DNA from: CAXTPV01 sp965276715
GTDB taxonomy: Bacteria > Pseudomonadota > Alphaproteobacteria > Acetobacterales > Acetobacteraceae
DNA: 64,000 nucleotides
Assembly (NCBI GenBank): GCA_965276715.1
Contig: OZ255622.1
Coordinates: 2,170,001-2,234,000 of the forward strand
Reading direction: 5' to 3'
In this document: positions 26,236-35,082 of the stretch, in pieces
Numbering within the stretch: position 1 is the stretch's first letter
Layout of the letters: each line of letters begins with the position of its first letter
Position numbers and translations under genes: made by a program
The notes under the pieces: generated by a model
The model's database searches: none
The model's input: only the letters and a program-made list of their open reading frames with translations
Told to the model about the DNA's origin: nothing

Positions 26236-27215
26236 GCGAGCGCCGGATCGTGCGGTCGACAACATTGTCGGCCGGCGCGATGGCAGGCGGGGTCATCGTG
26301 CTGCTGCTCGGGGTCATGGGACCGATCGTTCTCGATGCGAATGCGGTTGACAAGCTGACCACCCTTTTCATCTACGTGATCCTGGCGGTGAGCTGGAACG
26401 CGATGGCCGGTTATGCCGGACTGGTCTCAATCGGTCAGCAGGCGTTCTTCGGGCTCGGCGCGTATGTCGCGGTGCGGCTCTCGGCCACCGGATTGGCCGT
26501 CTATCCGTCGCTGCTGGCCGCCGCCCTGATCGTGGCCGTGCTGTCGGTTCCGTTATCGATGCTGATGCTGCGATTGCGCGCCGGCGAGCTCGCGATCGGC
26601 ATGTGGGTGGTGGCCGAACTCGCGCATCTGCTGGTCAATCTCGATGGTCTGGTGCAGGGCGAGACCGGCACGTCGCTGGTCGCTCTCGACCGGATCCCGG
26701 CGGCAACGCGGCATGCCGCGACCTACTGGATGGCGCTCGCCGGGATGGCGGTGGTGATCGGCGGCCTTTACGCGCTGCTGCGCAGCCGACGGGGAACGGC
26801 GATCCAGGCGATCCGGGACGACGAGGATGCGGCGTCCTCGCTCGGGGTGCGGGTGCTGGCCACCAAGCGGTCGATCTTCGTGTTCGCCGCGTTCGGGACG
26901 GCGCTCGCGGGCGCGCTGTGGCTGGCGACCGCGATCAGTTTCCAGCCGCACACCTATTTCGGCGTGCAGTGGACGGCGACCATGATCTTCATGGTGCTCG
27001 TCGGCGGCATCGGGACGTTCGAGGGGCCGATTCTCGGCGCGGTGATCTTCTTTGCCATCGAGGCGTGGTTCGGCGACCAGGGCGTCTGGTACCTGGTGGG
27101 CCTCGGCGGCACGGCGCTGCTGTTCTCCCTGTTCGTGCCCGGCGGCATCTGGGGAATCCTGGAACGCCGCGGCAGCGCGCGTCTGTTCTTCATCGGCTAT
27201 CATGTGAGGTCCTGA
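26232..27215 (+). CDS. ABC transporter permease, LivM type
   Basis: A 327-residue permease with about nine hydrophobic segments. The LivM motifs are AGYAGLVSIGQQAFFGLGAY, AIRDDEDAASSLG and MVLVGGIGTFEGPILGAV. It completes the transporter. The SDR gene begins one base after its stop, which ties transport to the following dehydrogenase. Confidence 0.9.
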   Translation: MSERRIVRSTTLSAGAMAGGVIVLLLGVMGPIVLDANAVDKLTTLFIYVILAVSWNAMAGYAGLVSIGQQAFFGLGAYVAVRLSATGLAVYPSLLAAALIVAVLSVPLSMLMLRLRAGELAIGMWVVAELAHLLVNLDGLVQGETGTSLVALDRIPAATRHAATYWMALAGMAVVIGGLYALLRSRRGTAIQAIRDDEDAASSLGVRVLATKRSIFVFAAFGTALAGALWLATAISFQPHTYFGVQWTATMIFMVLVGGIGTFEGPILGAVIFFAIEAWFGDQGVWYLVGLGGTALLFSLFVPGGIWGILERRGSARLFFIGYHVRS

Positions 27216-27216
27216 G

Positions 27217-28002
27217 ATGTTGCTGGGCAAAACGATCCTGGTGACCGGCGTCGCGTCGGGCATCGGCGCGCGGACGGCGGAATTGGCGATGGCCCTGGGC
27301 GCCGACGTGATCGGCATCGATCGGCGTGCGCCTGCGTCGCCGGTCGGCGCGTTTCTCGAGGGCGATCTCGGGTCCGCCGAGGGCGTCGCGGCAGTGGCCG
27401 GTCGATTGCCGACCCGGATCGACGCGCTGTGCAACGTCGCAGGCGTGTCCGGCAACGGCGGAATCGTGCAGACGCTGTCGATCAATTTCTACGGATTGCG
27501 CGCGTTGACCGAGACCGTCATCCCGTTATTACGGGAGGGAGGTGTGGTGGTGAACGTCGGCTCCATTGCGGGCTTCGGATGGCGAGCGAACCTCCCGAGG
27601 GCGCGGGCGATGGTCGACATCGAGGGGTTTCCCGATGTCGCATCGGTTGCCGCCTCGCATGACGCTGTCGACGAGATCGGGTATCCGCTGTCGAAGGAGT
27701 TGCTGCTGCTGTGGACTTTCCGCGCTGCGCATCAGGCGCGGTTCAAGCAGCGGGGCATACGCGTCAACGCGATCAGTCCGGGGCCGGTGCAGACGCCGAT
27801 CCTGGCGCAGTTCCGTTCGGTGCTCGGCAACGCGCGGGTGGATTCCGACATCGCACGCGTCGGCCGCAGTGGGACGGCGTCCGACATCGCACCCGCGATC
27901 CTGTTCCTTTGCTCGGACGGTGCGCGATGGATCAATGGAGCCAACATTCCGGTCGATGGCGGCCTCGAGGCGTCGATCGCCGCGGAGGCGATGGCGTTCT
28001 AG
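27217..28002 (+). CDS. SDR oxidoreductase similar to coniferyl-alcohol dehydrogenase
   Basis: A 261-residue short-chain dehydrogenase. The cofactor motif is TGVASGIG, with an acidic GIDR that suggests NAD preference. The catalytic Tyr and Lys lie in YPLSK, and the tail has WINGANIPVDGG. The long insert between the catalytic Ser and Tyr (about residues 118-147) and the C-terminal signature resemble bacterial coniferyl-alcohol dehydrogenase CalA. This fits oxidation of a phenolic alcohol to an aldehyde that the upstream aldehyde dehydrogenase could oxidise further. The substrate is inferred. Confidence 0.83.
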   Translation: MLLGKTILVTGVASGIGARTAELAMALGADVIGIDRRAPASPVGAFLEGDLGSAEGVAAVAGRLPTRIDALCNVAGVSGNGGIVQTLSINFYGLRALTETVIPLLREGGVVVNVGSIAGFGWRANLPRARAMVDIEGFPDVASVAASHDAVDEIGYPLSKELLLLWTFRAAHQARFKQRGIRVNAISPGPVQTPILAQFRSVLGNARVDSDIARVGRSGTASDIAPAILFLCSDGARWINGANIPVDGGLEASIAAEAMAF

Positions 28003-28110
28003 AAATGCAACAACCGCCAAATTTCGTGCATTCCATGATGCTGGTGACCTAGGCATAGATGACGTGAACTCGGCCGAAGTGTCGAGACTTTGGAACCGGG
28101 AGAAGGCGCG

Positions 28111-29100
28111 ATGCGGAAATACGGACTGGCCGCGACATGCTTTGCTGTCCTGACAGCCGGGAACCACGCGAGTGCTGCGTCATCGGTTCCGGGCGTCGCG
28201 TCGGTGCCGGACCTGGTCACCGAGCCCCCGGTCAATCTCGGCTTCACGAGTTTCTATGACGGCTTCGCCAAGTTCACGCCGGGTCTCGCCTTCATCGACT
28301 ACACGCGCTGGCAGGACCTGACCTCGCTCTCGACCTCCAAAGGCACCGAGGTCCCCGGCCTGAACAATCCGGACATCCAGGCGTTCATCAACCTGCTGCA
28401 ATTCTTCTGGGTGGCGCCGATCCATGTGCCGGGCGGTGGGGTCGGTTTCGATGTGCTGCTGCCGCTCGTCGATCTGTCGTCGAGCTTCACCCAGCCCGGT
28501 GGCAATTTGCGCGCCAACGGATTCGCGACCGGTGACCTGAATTTCGGACCGTTCTACCAGTCGGCGCCGAAGAAGCTGTTCGGCCATCTGTTCTCGTGGC
28601 GGACCGAGTTCGACGTGATCGCGCCGAGCGGCGGCTTCGACCCCAAGCACGACATCAACCAGAGCTCGGGCTTCTGGTCGCTCAACCCCTATGTCTCTTT
28701 CACCTACCTGCCGACGGACAAATGGGAAATCTCCGCCCGCTTCTGGTATCTCTACAACTTCAAGACCAACCGCATCTCGAACCCGCCGTTCAATCCGCAA
28801 TCCCCGATCGAGACCGGGCAGGCCGGCGACGCGGCGTGGGTGAACTTCACGACGTCGTACGCGATCACCAAACCGTTCGCCGTTGGCCTGAACGGCTACT
28901 ATTTCCAGCAATTGAGCGACGACCGGATCAACGACCAGCGGCTGGCGCACACGATCAAGAACCAGCTCTATCTCGGGCCCGGCTTCCACTGGGAGGTCAC
29001 CAAGACCAACATCGTCAACTTCAACCTCTACCTGCCGGTGACGACGCATGGCGTGGCCACCGGTCCGCAGCTCAATCTGCAATACATCCATCCGTTCTGA
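28111..29100 (+). CDS. Outer-membrane transporter, phenol-degradation (SphA/MetA) type
   Basis: A 329-residue protein with a signal peptide (hydrophobic residues about 6-18, ending in HASAAS) and an amphipathic-strand mature region. NFGPFYQ, FDVIAPSGGFDP and a final YIHPF with terminal Phe are typical of an outer-membrane beta-barrel and of the phenol-catabolism-linked channel family. A GGAGAAGG site precedes the ATG at 28111. It probably admits hydrophobic aromatics to the periplasm for the adjacent ABC importer. It begins 108 bases after the SDR. Confidence 0.85.
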   Translation: MRKYGLAATCFAVLTAGNHASAASSVPGVASVPDLVTEPPVNLGFTSFYDGFAKFTPGLAFIDYTRWQDLTSLSTSKGTEVPGLNNPDIQAFINLLQFFWVAPIHVPGGGVGFDVLLPLVDLSSSFTQPGGNLRANGFATGDLNFGPFYQSAPKKLFGHLFSWRTEFDVIAPSGGFDPKHDINQSSGFWSLNPYVSFTYLPTDKWEISARFWYLYNFKTNRISNPPFNPQSPIETGQAGDAAWVNFTTSYAITKPFAVGLNGYYFQQLSDDRINDQRLAHTIKNQLYLGPGFHWEVTKTNIVNFNLYLPVTTHGVATGPQLNLQYIHPF

Positions 29101-29125
29101 AGTCGGACCAACCAAGGAGGGGCAG

Positions 29126-29653
29126 ATGCGAGGGCCGGGACTGGCGTCGATGATGGCGATCCTGATGATGGCGGCGTGCGCGCGGCAGGTGGCCTCGCCA
29201 CCCTATATCGAGACCAATGTCGCTCAGGGCGACGTCTCGTTCATTACCTACAGCTACGACGTGATCCGCTTCGATCTCGAGGAGAGCCGGCTCGCCGTGG
29301 CGCAGGCCGACGATCCGGAGGTCAAGGAGGTCGCCACCTCTCTGATCGAGATCGCCGGCGAGTTTCGCGGGATGATCGAGCCCGCGGCGGACCGCGCCGG
29401 GATCGAGCCGCCGAACGAGCTCAACAACGACCTCGAGCGGCGCCTCGACGCCATCCGCCCGATGTCGGGCATGGCATTCGACCGGGCCTATGTCGCCGAC
29501 CAGATCGCGAGCCATCAGGATGCGTTCACGCATGCGACACACATGATCGGCGCCACGGTGGATCCGGACCTCAACCGGCTGCTGCGCCGATCGGTCGTGC
29601 AGCTCCAGGCAAGCCTGGAGCGGCTCCGCGCGCTTCAGCGCCGACTGGGCTGA
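29126..29653 (+). CDS. DUF4142-like lipoprotein
   Basis: A 175-residue lipoprotein with a short signal and lipobox MMAAC. The mature part is all-helical with YDVIRFDLEESRLA and a later FDRAYVADQIASHQDAF segment, the pattern of the DUF4142 (ferritin-like predicted) family. The function is unknown. An AAGGAGGGG site lies just upstream of the ATG. It follows the outer-membrane protein by 25 bases and may share its transcript. The last 19 bases overlap the convergent gene. Confidence 0.8.
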   Translation: MRGPGLASMMAILMMAACARQVASPPYIETNVAQGDVSFITYSYDVIRFDLEESRLAVAQADDPEVKEVATSLIEIAGEFRGMIEPAADRAGIEPPNELNNDLERRLDAIRPMSGMAFDRAYVADQIASHQDAFTHATHMIGATVDPDLNRLLRRSVVQLQASLERLRALQRRLG

Positions 29654-30117
29654 TCGGCCAGGAGTGCCCGGCGCTTGGCGATGATGGCGGCGAGCCGCTC
29701 GCCGACCGACGGGTCGCGCCAGAGCAGCACGAGCGATCCGAACAGGCCGCCATGCAGCAGCAGGGCGCCGAGGTTGAGGTGCGCCATGTGCCAGATCAGG
29801 CCAGGGCCCATCCACATCGCGAGCCCGGCGGTCGCGTAGGCGGCGAGCCAGAACGGACCCGCGGCACTGCCGAGCCGCCAGAGGATGGCTGCGGTCGCGG
29901 CGGCCGCCATCACCATCTTGAGCAGCGCCATGCTGCGCAGCAGGCGCGTCAGCTCCGGACCGTCGGCCGAGACCGCGTGGGCCGCTTGCACGTGGCCGGT
30001 GGCGAGGAAGCCTGCTAAGCAGGTGCCGGCGATCAACACCAGGGCGGTAGCGCGCACCGCTACCGCGGGCCAAGAACCGGCGAAAGACCCGTTCCGGATG
30101 CCGACACTGGTGCCCAT
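29635..30117 (-). CDS. Small integral membrane protein
   Basis: A 160-residue protein with about four hydrophobic segments and a basic C-terminal tail (AKRRALLADQ). No family is recognised. The ATG at 30117 was chosen because an AAGGGCGG site precedes it; a longer frame to 30198 would read into the adjacent promoter. It is convergent with the DUF4142 gene and divergent from the esterase gene. Confidence 0.65.
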   Translation of the reverse strand: MGTSVGIRNGSFAGSWPAVAVRATALVLIAGTCLAGFLATGHVQAAHAVSADGPELTRLLRSMALLKMVMAAAATAAILWRLGSAAGPFWLAAYATAGLAMWMGPGLIWHMAHLNLGALLLHGGLFGSLVLLWRDPSVGERLAAIIAKRRALLADQPSRR

Positions 30118-30185
30118 GTTTCCGCCCTTGAGACCGCCTACATAGTGAATATAGATCGTGTCAGGCAAACGGGCAGGTCGTCCAC

Positions 30186-31610
30186 ATGGAAGTGACACGT
30201 CGGATCATGATCGAGGCCGCCGCCAGTCTTGCCGTTGTCCCGGTTTCGCTGGCCGCGGCGCCCACGGGCCGGCTCGACGGGATCGAGCGGCTGGTGAACG
30301 CGGCACGCAGTCGAGCGCCGGACCTGGGCGACCTGCTGATGCGCCATCTGCCGGGCCTGTCGCGTGGCGGCGTGGCCGGGGTGCACCTCCCGGCTCGGGC
30401 GCCAGTCGCCGGCACGACCACGGTGCCGACAGCGGCAAGTTCGGACGTCGCCGCGGTCTGGGGCGACAATTTCCTGTTCGCCGTCCATTCCGAGCGCCCT
30501 GCCTCGATCTCGATCGACGGGCGCACGACGCTGCCGATGACCAAGGTCGCGGGTATCCCGGTCTGGATGCGGGTCGAGACGCTGCATCCCGGCGTCACGC
30601 ACACCTACACGCTGGTCGTCGACGGGCACGAGGTCGGCACCAACGGCGTCGCCGGTTACGGGCCGGGGAGCACCGAGCAGCCGGGTGCCGCGCGCGGCAC
30701 GATGTCGGACAAGCGGACGATCACGAGCCGGATCTATCCTGGTGTGAGCAACGATTACTGGATCTACGCCAACCACGGCATCGACGCCGTCCGCGGGGCG
30801 CCGGTGATGGTGTGGCAGGATGGGGCGCGCTATGTCGGCGCGGAGGACGCGATCAACTACCGGCTGCAGGTCGTGTCGGACAATCTGGTGGCAAGCGGGC
30901 TGATGCCGGCGATGATCCATGTGCTGGTGGCACCCGGAACGGGCGGCGAGGCGCTGCCGATGCGCTTCGATGGCGATACGCAAGCCAACGAGGTCCGCAG
31001 CCTGCAATACGACACGGTGTCGGACCGGTATGGCCGGTTCGTCATCGAGGAGGTGCTGCCGGACGTGGAGCGCCAGGTGAAGCTGCGGCACGACGCCTAC
31101 TCGTGCGCGACGGCGGGATTGTCATCGGGTGCGATCTGCGCGTTCAACATGGCCTGGTTCCATGGTGAGCGTTTCAGCCGGGTGCACTCGAACATCGGCA
31201 GCTACACGGCGCTGCAATGGCATCCGGACCGGTGTCAGGATGGCGGCAACACCACCGCGGACTGGGTGCGGCGGGTGCCACGCCGCAACATCCGGGTGTG
31301 GATGTCGGACGGGATGAACGATCTCGAGTCCGATGCCGGGGGACGCGCCGACCTGTTCCAGGCCGGGAGCTGGCCGCTGCACAATATCGCGCTTGCCAAT
31401 GCGCTCAAGCTGCGAGGCTACGACTTCCATTTCCGCTTCGGCGGCGGGACGCACTCGACGGCGCAGGGCGCGCTGGACCTGCCGGAGTCGCTCGCCTGGC
31501 TGTGGCGCGGCTACGACCCGGAGCGGACGTCGGAGACGTACCAGCAGGAGACGGAAGAGCAGGCGAAACCGATCTTCCGTGTCAGGATCGCCAACCGCGA
31601 CGCGCATTGA
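30186..31610 (+). CDS. Secreted alpha/beta-hydrolase esterase (Fes/EsterD type)
   Basis: A 474-residue protein with an N-terminal signal (hydrophobic residues about 9-25). An Ig-like N-terminal domain (about 85-170) is followed by an alpha/beta hydrolase domain. The nucleophile elbow is GLSSGAICAF and a His lies in GGGTHSTAQ near the end. The two-domain plan matches enterochelin-esterase/esterase-D enzymes, which also include feruloyl and acetylxylan esterases. Next to an aromatic-catabolism cluster, release of hydroxycinnamates from esters is possible but unproven. Confidence 0.8.
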   Translation: MEVTRRIMIEAAASLAVVPVSLAAAPTGRLDGIERLVNAARSRAPDLGDLLMRHLPGLSRGGVAGVHLPARAPVAGTTTVPTAASSDVAAVWGDNFLFAVHSERPASISIDGRTTLPMTKVAGIPVWMRVETLHPGVTHTYTLVVDGHEVGTNGVAGYGPGSTEQPGAARGTMSDKRTITSRIYPGVSNDYWIYANHGIDAVRGAPVMVWQDGARYVGAEDAINYRLQVVSDNLVASGLMPAMIHVLVAPGTGGEALPMRFDGDTQANEVRSLQYDTVSDRYGRFVIEEVLPDVERQVKLRHDAYSCATAGLSSGAICAFNMAWFHGERFSRVHSNIGSYTALQWHPDRCQDGGNTTADWVRRVPRRNIRVWMSDGMNDLESDAGGRADLFQAGSWPLHNIALANALKLRGYDFHFRFGGGTHSTAQGALDLPESLAWLWRGYDPERTSETYQQETEEQAKPIFRVRIANRDAH

Positions 31611-31625
31611 AGGGCCTCGCCTCCT

Positions 31626-32531
31626 TCATGGCAGGTGGTTGCCGCCGGTGACGCCGTAGATCTCGCCGGTCACGTAGCTCGATTCCTGCGACGCGAGCAG
31701 CACGTAGATCGGAGCGCACTCGGCGGGCTGTCCTGGCCGCTTGAGCGGGACGGCGCTGCCGAGGTCGGGGATCTTCTCCTGCGGCTGGCCGCCGGATGGC
31801 TGCAGCGGCGTCCAGAATGGTCCGGGTGCGACGCCGTTGACGCGGATGCCCTTGTCCGCGATCTGCTTGGCCAGCGCGTGGGTGAAGTTGGCGATCGCGG
31901 CCTTGGTGCAGGCGTAGTCGAGCAGCATCGGCGAGGGCTGGTAGCCCTGGATGGACGTCGTGTTGACGATGGTGGCTCCGGGCGGCATGTGCGGGATCGC
32001 CATCTTGCAGAGCCAGAACATCGACAGGATGTTGGTCCGCAGGGTCGCCTCGAACTGCTCGGTGGTGAGGTCGGCGATCGATGTCACGGCCGTCTGCTTG
32101 GCGGCGTTGTTGATCAGGATGTCGATGCCGCCGAGTTCGGCGACGGTGCGCTCGATCAGCAGGTGGCAGACGCTCTCGGTGCCGATGTCGCCCGGGATCG
32201 CGATCGCCCTGCGGCCCTCGGCCTGGACGAGGCGGACCACCTGGTCGATGTCGGCCTGCTCGGCCTCGAGGTAGCTCAGGACGATGTCGGCGCCTTCGCG
32301 GGCGAAGGCGATGGCGACCGCGCGGCCGATGCCGCTGTCGGCACCCGTGATCAGGGCGCGGCGGCCGGCGAGGCGGCCGAAGCCTCGGTAGCTGGTCTCG
32401 CCGTGGTCGGGCTGAGGGTCCATGTCGGCAGCCAGGCCCGGCGCCGATTGGGGTTGTTCATCGAATTTCGGCCGCGGATACTGGGTGAGAGGGTTCTGCA
32501 TTGCATATTGGTTCTGGGTCTGGGCCGCCAT
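31626..32531 (-). CDS. SDR oxidoreductase (YhdF/YhxD-like)
   Basis: A 301-residue short-chain dehydrogenase with a long polar N-terminal extension (about 55 residues, many Gln and Pro). Then come the TGADSGIGRAVA cofactor motif, NNAAKQ, a Ser in NTTSIQGYQ and the YACTK catalytic pair. The tail has YVTGEIYGVTGG. This architecture fits the general-stress/glucose-dehydrogenase-like SDR subgroup. A GGAAAGACG site precedes the ATG at 32531. The frame upstream of that ATG belongs to antisense sequence of the MATE gene. Confidence 0.88.
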   Translation of the reverse strand: MAAQTQNQYAMQNPLTQYPRPKFDEQPQSAPGLAADMDPQPDHGETSYRGFGRLAGRRALITGADSGIGRAVAIAFAREGADIVLSYLEAEQADIDQVVRLVQAEGRRAIAIPGDIGTESVCHLLIERTVAELGGIDILINNAAKQTAVTSIADLTTEQFEATLRTNILSMFWLCKMAIPHMPPGATIVNTTSIQGYQPSPMLLDYACTKAAIANFTHALAKQIADKGIRVNGVAPGPFWTPLQPSGGQPQEKIPDLGSAVPLKRPGQPAECAPIYVLLASQESSYVTGEIYGVTGGNHLP

Positions 32532-32634
32532 TGTCGTCTTTCCGTGGATGGTTCGGGCGTGCCAACGGCGGCCGCCAGGGCCGGTTCGGAACTTCGCGTT
32601 CACTTTTGCAGGGCTGGCGCCGGAGGCGTGACTG

Positions 32635-33984
32635 ATGACGTTGGACGACAAGCCGATGTGGCGCCGCTTCGTGGTGTTTCTCGGCCCGATGATGCTGACC
32701 AACGTCGTGCAGTCGCTGTCGGGCACGATCAACAGCGTGTTCCTGGGACAGATGATCGGCGTCCGTGCGCTCGCGGCCGCGACCGCGTTCTTCCCGATCA
32801 TGCTGGTGCTGCTGTCGGTGCTGATGGGGATGGGCGCCGGCACATCCGTGCTGGTCGGGCGCGCATACGGCGCGCGCGACCACGAACGGATCCGGGTGAT
32901 CGCGGGCACGTCGCTCGCGGCGACGCTGCTGATGGGTGTGGCGGCTGCGGTGCCGGGGGTTGTCCTCGCTCCCTGGATGATGCGCGCGCTCGGCACGCCC
33001 GCGTCGATCTTGGCGCCGGCGACGCTGTATGCACGCGTGATCCTGGGCGCGATGCCGCTGATGTTCGCGTTCTACCTGCCGCAATCGGTGCTGCGCGGCA
33101 CCGGCGACACGCGCACGCCGCTGCGGATGACGCTGGTCTCGACCGCGGTGGGCCTGGTCGCGACGCCGCTGCTGATCCGGGCAGGCATCGGGATCACGAG
33201 CCCGGCGGTGGCGATGATCGGCTCGATGGCGGCGTCCCTGGTCTGGGTGGGCGTGCATCTGCGCGGGCGGGGCAATCCGCTGGCACCCACGCGGGCGCTG
33301 GCCGCGCGGTTGCGGATCGACCGCGCGGTGCTTGGCGAAATCCTTCATCTGGGGCTGCCCAGCTCGGCGCAGATGATCGCGATGTCGGTGGCCGAGCTCG
33401 TGCTGCTCGGGCTGATCAACCGGTTCGGCGCGAACGCCACCGCGGCCTACGGCGCGGTCAACCTGCTGATGAGCTACATGCAGTTCCCGGCCTTCTCGAT
33501 CTCGATCACCGCGTCGGTGCTGGCGGCGCAGGCGATCGGCGCGCGGCAGGAACACAGGCTTGGCGAGGTGACGCGCACCGGCCTCGGGCTGAACGTGGTC
33601 GTCACCGGCGGCCTGATCGCGCTCGCCTACGGGCTCGCAACCCCGATGCTCCGTCTGTTCATCACCGATCCGGCGGTGGTGGCGCTGGCGGCACACCTGC
33701 TCGACGTGGTGGCATGGAGCACGATTCTGTTCGGCATGGCCGGCGTGTTCTCGGGCGTGATGCGCGCGAGCGGCACGGTGCTGGCGCCGATGGCGTTATC
33801 GATCGCCGCTATCGTCCTGGTCGAAGTGCCGCTCGCGCAGTGGCTGAGCCGCACGCGTGGGCTCGACGGGATCTGGCTCGCGTACGCCGCGACGTTCTCG
33901 GCGATGTTCGCGCTGCAGGCGGCCTACTACCACTTCGTGTGGTCGACGCGGCGCCTCGGTCGTGCGGTGGAGGCGCTGACCTGA
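32635..33984 (+). CDS. MATE-family efflux transporter
   Basis: A 449-residue inner-membrane protein with about twelve hydrophobic segments in two six-helix halves. LGPMMLTNVVQSLSGTINSVFLG at the start and the second-half GLPSSAQMIAMS repeat are typical of the DinF/NorM group. Such proteins expel cationic drugs or toxic metabolites in exchange for H+ or Na+. It is divergent from the SDR at 31626-32531. Confidence 0.9.
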   Translation: MTLDDKPMWRRFVVFLGPMMLTNVVQSLSGTINSVFLGQMIGVRALAAATAFFPIMLVLLSVLMGMGAGTSVLVGRAYGARDHERIRVIAGTSLAATLLMGVAAAVPGVVLAPWMMRALGTPASILAPATLYARVILGAMPLMFAFYLPQSVLRGTGDTRTPLRMTLVSTAVGLVATPLLIRAGIGITSPAVAMIGSMAASLVWVGVHLRGRGNPLAPTRALAARLRIDRAVLGEILHLGLPSSAQMIAMSVAELVLLGLINRFGANATAAYGAVNLLMSYMQFPAFSISITASVLAAQAIGARQEHRLGEVTRTGLGLNVVVTGGLIALAYGLATPMLRLFITDPAVVALAAHLLDVVAWSTILFGMAGVFSGVMRASGTVLAPMALSIAAIVLVEVPLAQWLSRTRGLDGIWLAYAATFSAMFALQAAYYHFVWSTRRLGRAVEALT

Positions 33985-34046
33985 TCCTGGGTCGTCAGCC
34001 GGCCGGCACGGATCGGAACCGCAGATGCCCGTCCTGGTCCATCCGG

Positions 34047-34967
34047 TCAGAGGTGCGCGGATGCGGCCCAGCCGAGGATCGCGGCATTGGCGGCATCGGG
34101 TTGTTCGAAAATGCTGACGTGGCCGGCATTCGCGATCAGCGCGAGCGTCGAGCCCTTGATGTCCGCCTGGATCGCCTTGGCGATCGGAACCGCGTAGACG
34201 ACGTCGTCGGCTCCCTCGACAATGAGCGTCGGCACCGTGATCGTGCCGAGCTGCGCCGTGTAGTCGGGACGGATGGCGAGGGTTTCCGCTCCGGTCTGCG
34301 CGCCGGCGATCGAGCCCTCCGCGATGATGTCCATGATCGCGGTGCCGACCGGCGGCGTGTTCAACAGCGTGTTGCCGGTGAGAAGCTGCGGCGTGATGGT
34401 CGGGATGATCGACGACACCCCTTTTTCGCTGGCCAGCGCGAAATAGCCGGTCCATTCGCCCTGCTCGATCGGCGATGCGGTGGCGGCGATGGTGTCGATC
34501 AGGATCATGCCGGCAAAGCGCTCGGGCGCCTCGCGGTAGAGTTCCTGGGTGATGATGCCGCCCATCGAATGGCCGCCGATGATCGCCTTGCCGACGCCGA
34601 GATGATCGAGAAGGGCCAGAACGTAACGGGCATAAAGCGCGGTCGAGCCGAACCCGACGGGCGCGGACGACCGGCCGAACCCGGGCAGATCGAGCGTGAT
34701 CACCTTGAAGCGGGCGGCGAGCGCCGTCTGCTGATACTGGAACAGGGCGCCGGACAGCGGATAGCCGTGGATGAGCACGAGCGGCGTGCCGGTGCCCGTG
34801 ACCTGGTAGAAGATCGTCGAGCCGTAGGCGGTGAAGCTGTTGCCCTGGCGTGTATCGGCAGCCACTCCCTGCTGGTGGGTCGGGCCGGATGTGGGCGTCT
34901 GCGCGAATGCGGCCGGGACCGATGCGATCGCCAGCAAAGCGGGCAGTGCCAGACACGTGGTTTTCAT
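34047..34967 (-). CDS. Secreted alpha/beta hydrolase
   Basis: A 306-residue hydrolase with a Sec signal (hydrophobic residues about 6-20, cleavage near AFAQT). The triad is readable: Ser in GGHSMGG, Asp in EGADDVVYAVP and His in NAGHVSIFEQP. The LVLIHGYPLSG oxyanion loop is present. The family includes esterases and haloperoxidase-like enzymes, and the substrate is not predictable. It stands alone between the MATE gene and the SDR at 35083. Confidence 0.85.
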   Translation of the reverse strand: MKTTCLALPALLAIASVPAAFAQTPTSGPTHQQGVAADTRQGNSFTAYGSTIFYQVTGTGTPLVLIHGYPLSGALFQYQQTALAARFKVITLDLPGFGRSSAPVGFGSTALYARYVLALLDHLGVGKAIIGGHSMGGIITQELYREAPERFAGMILIDTIAATASPIEQGEWTGYFALASEKGVSSIIPTITPQLLTGNTLLNTPPVGTAIMDIIAEGSIAGAQTGAETLAIRPDYTAQLGTITVPTLIVEGADDVVYAVPIAKAIQADIKGSTLALIANAGHVSIFEQPDAANAAILGWAASAHL

Positions 34968-35082
34968 CGAGGAACTCCAGGCTCGGGCGCGAGCGAGGGC
35001 CTAACAGGCGCAGCCGCGATCGGTTCGCCTCGAGATCGCGACATGTGAAGATGTGATCGCAGGACGTTCCGAACGGAACAGA

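Noticed and set aside
31635..35048. A 1137-codon plus-strand open frame across the SDR, MATE and hydrolase genes
   Set aside because: It covers three recognised genes in other frames and has only low-complexity Arg/Gly/Asp composition.
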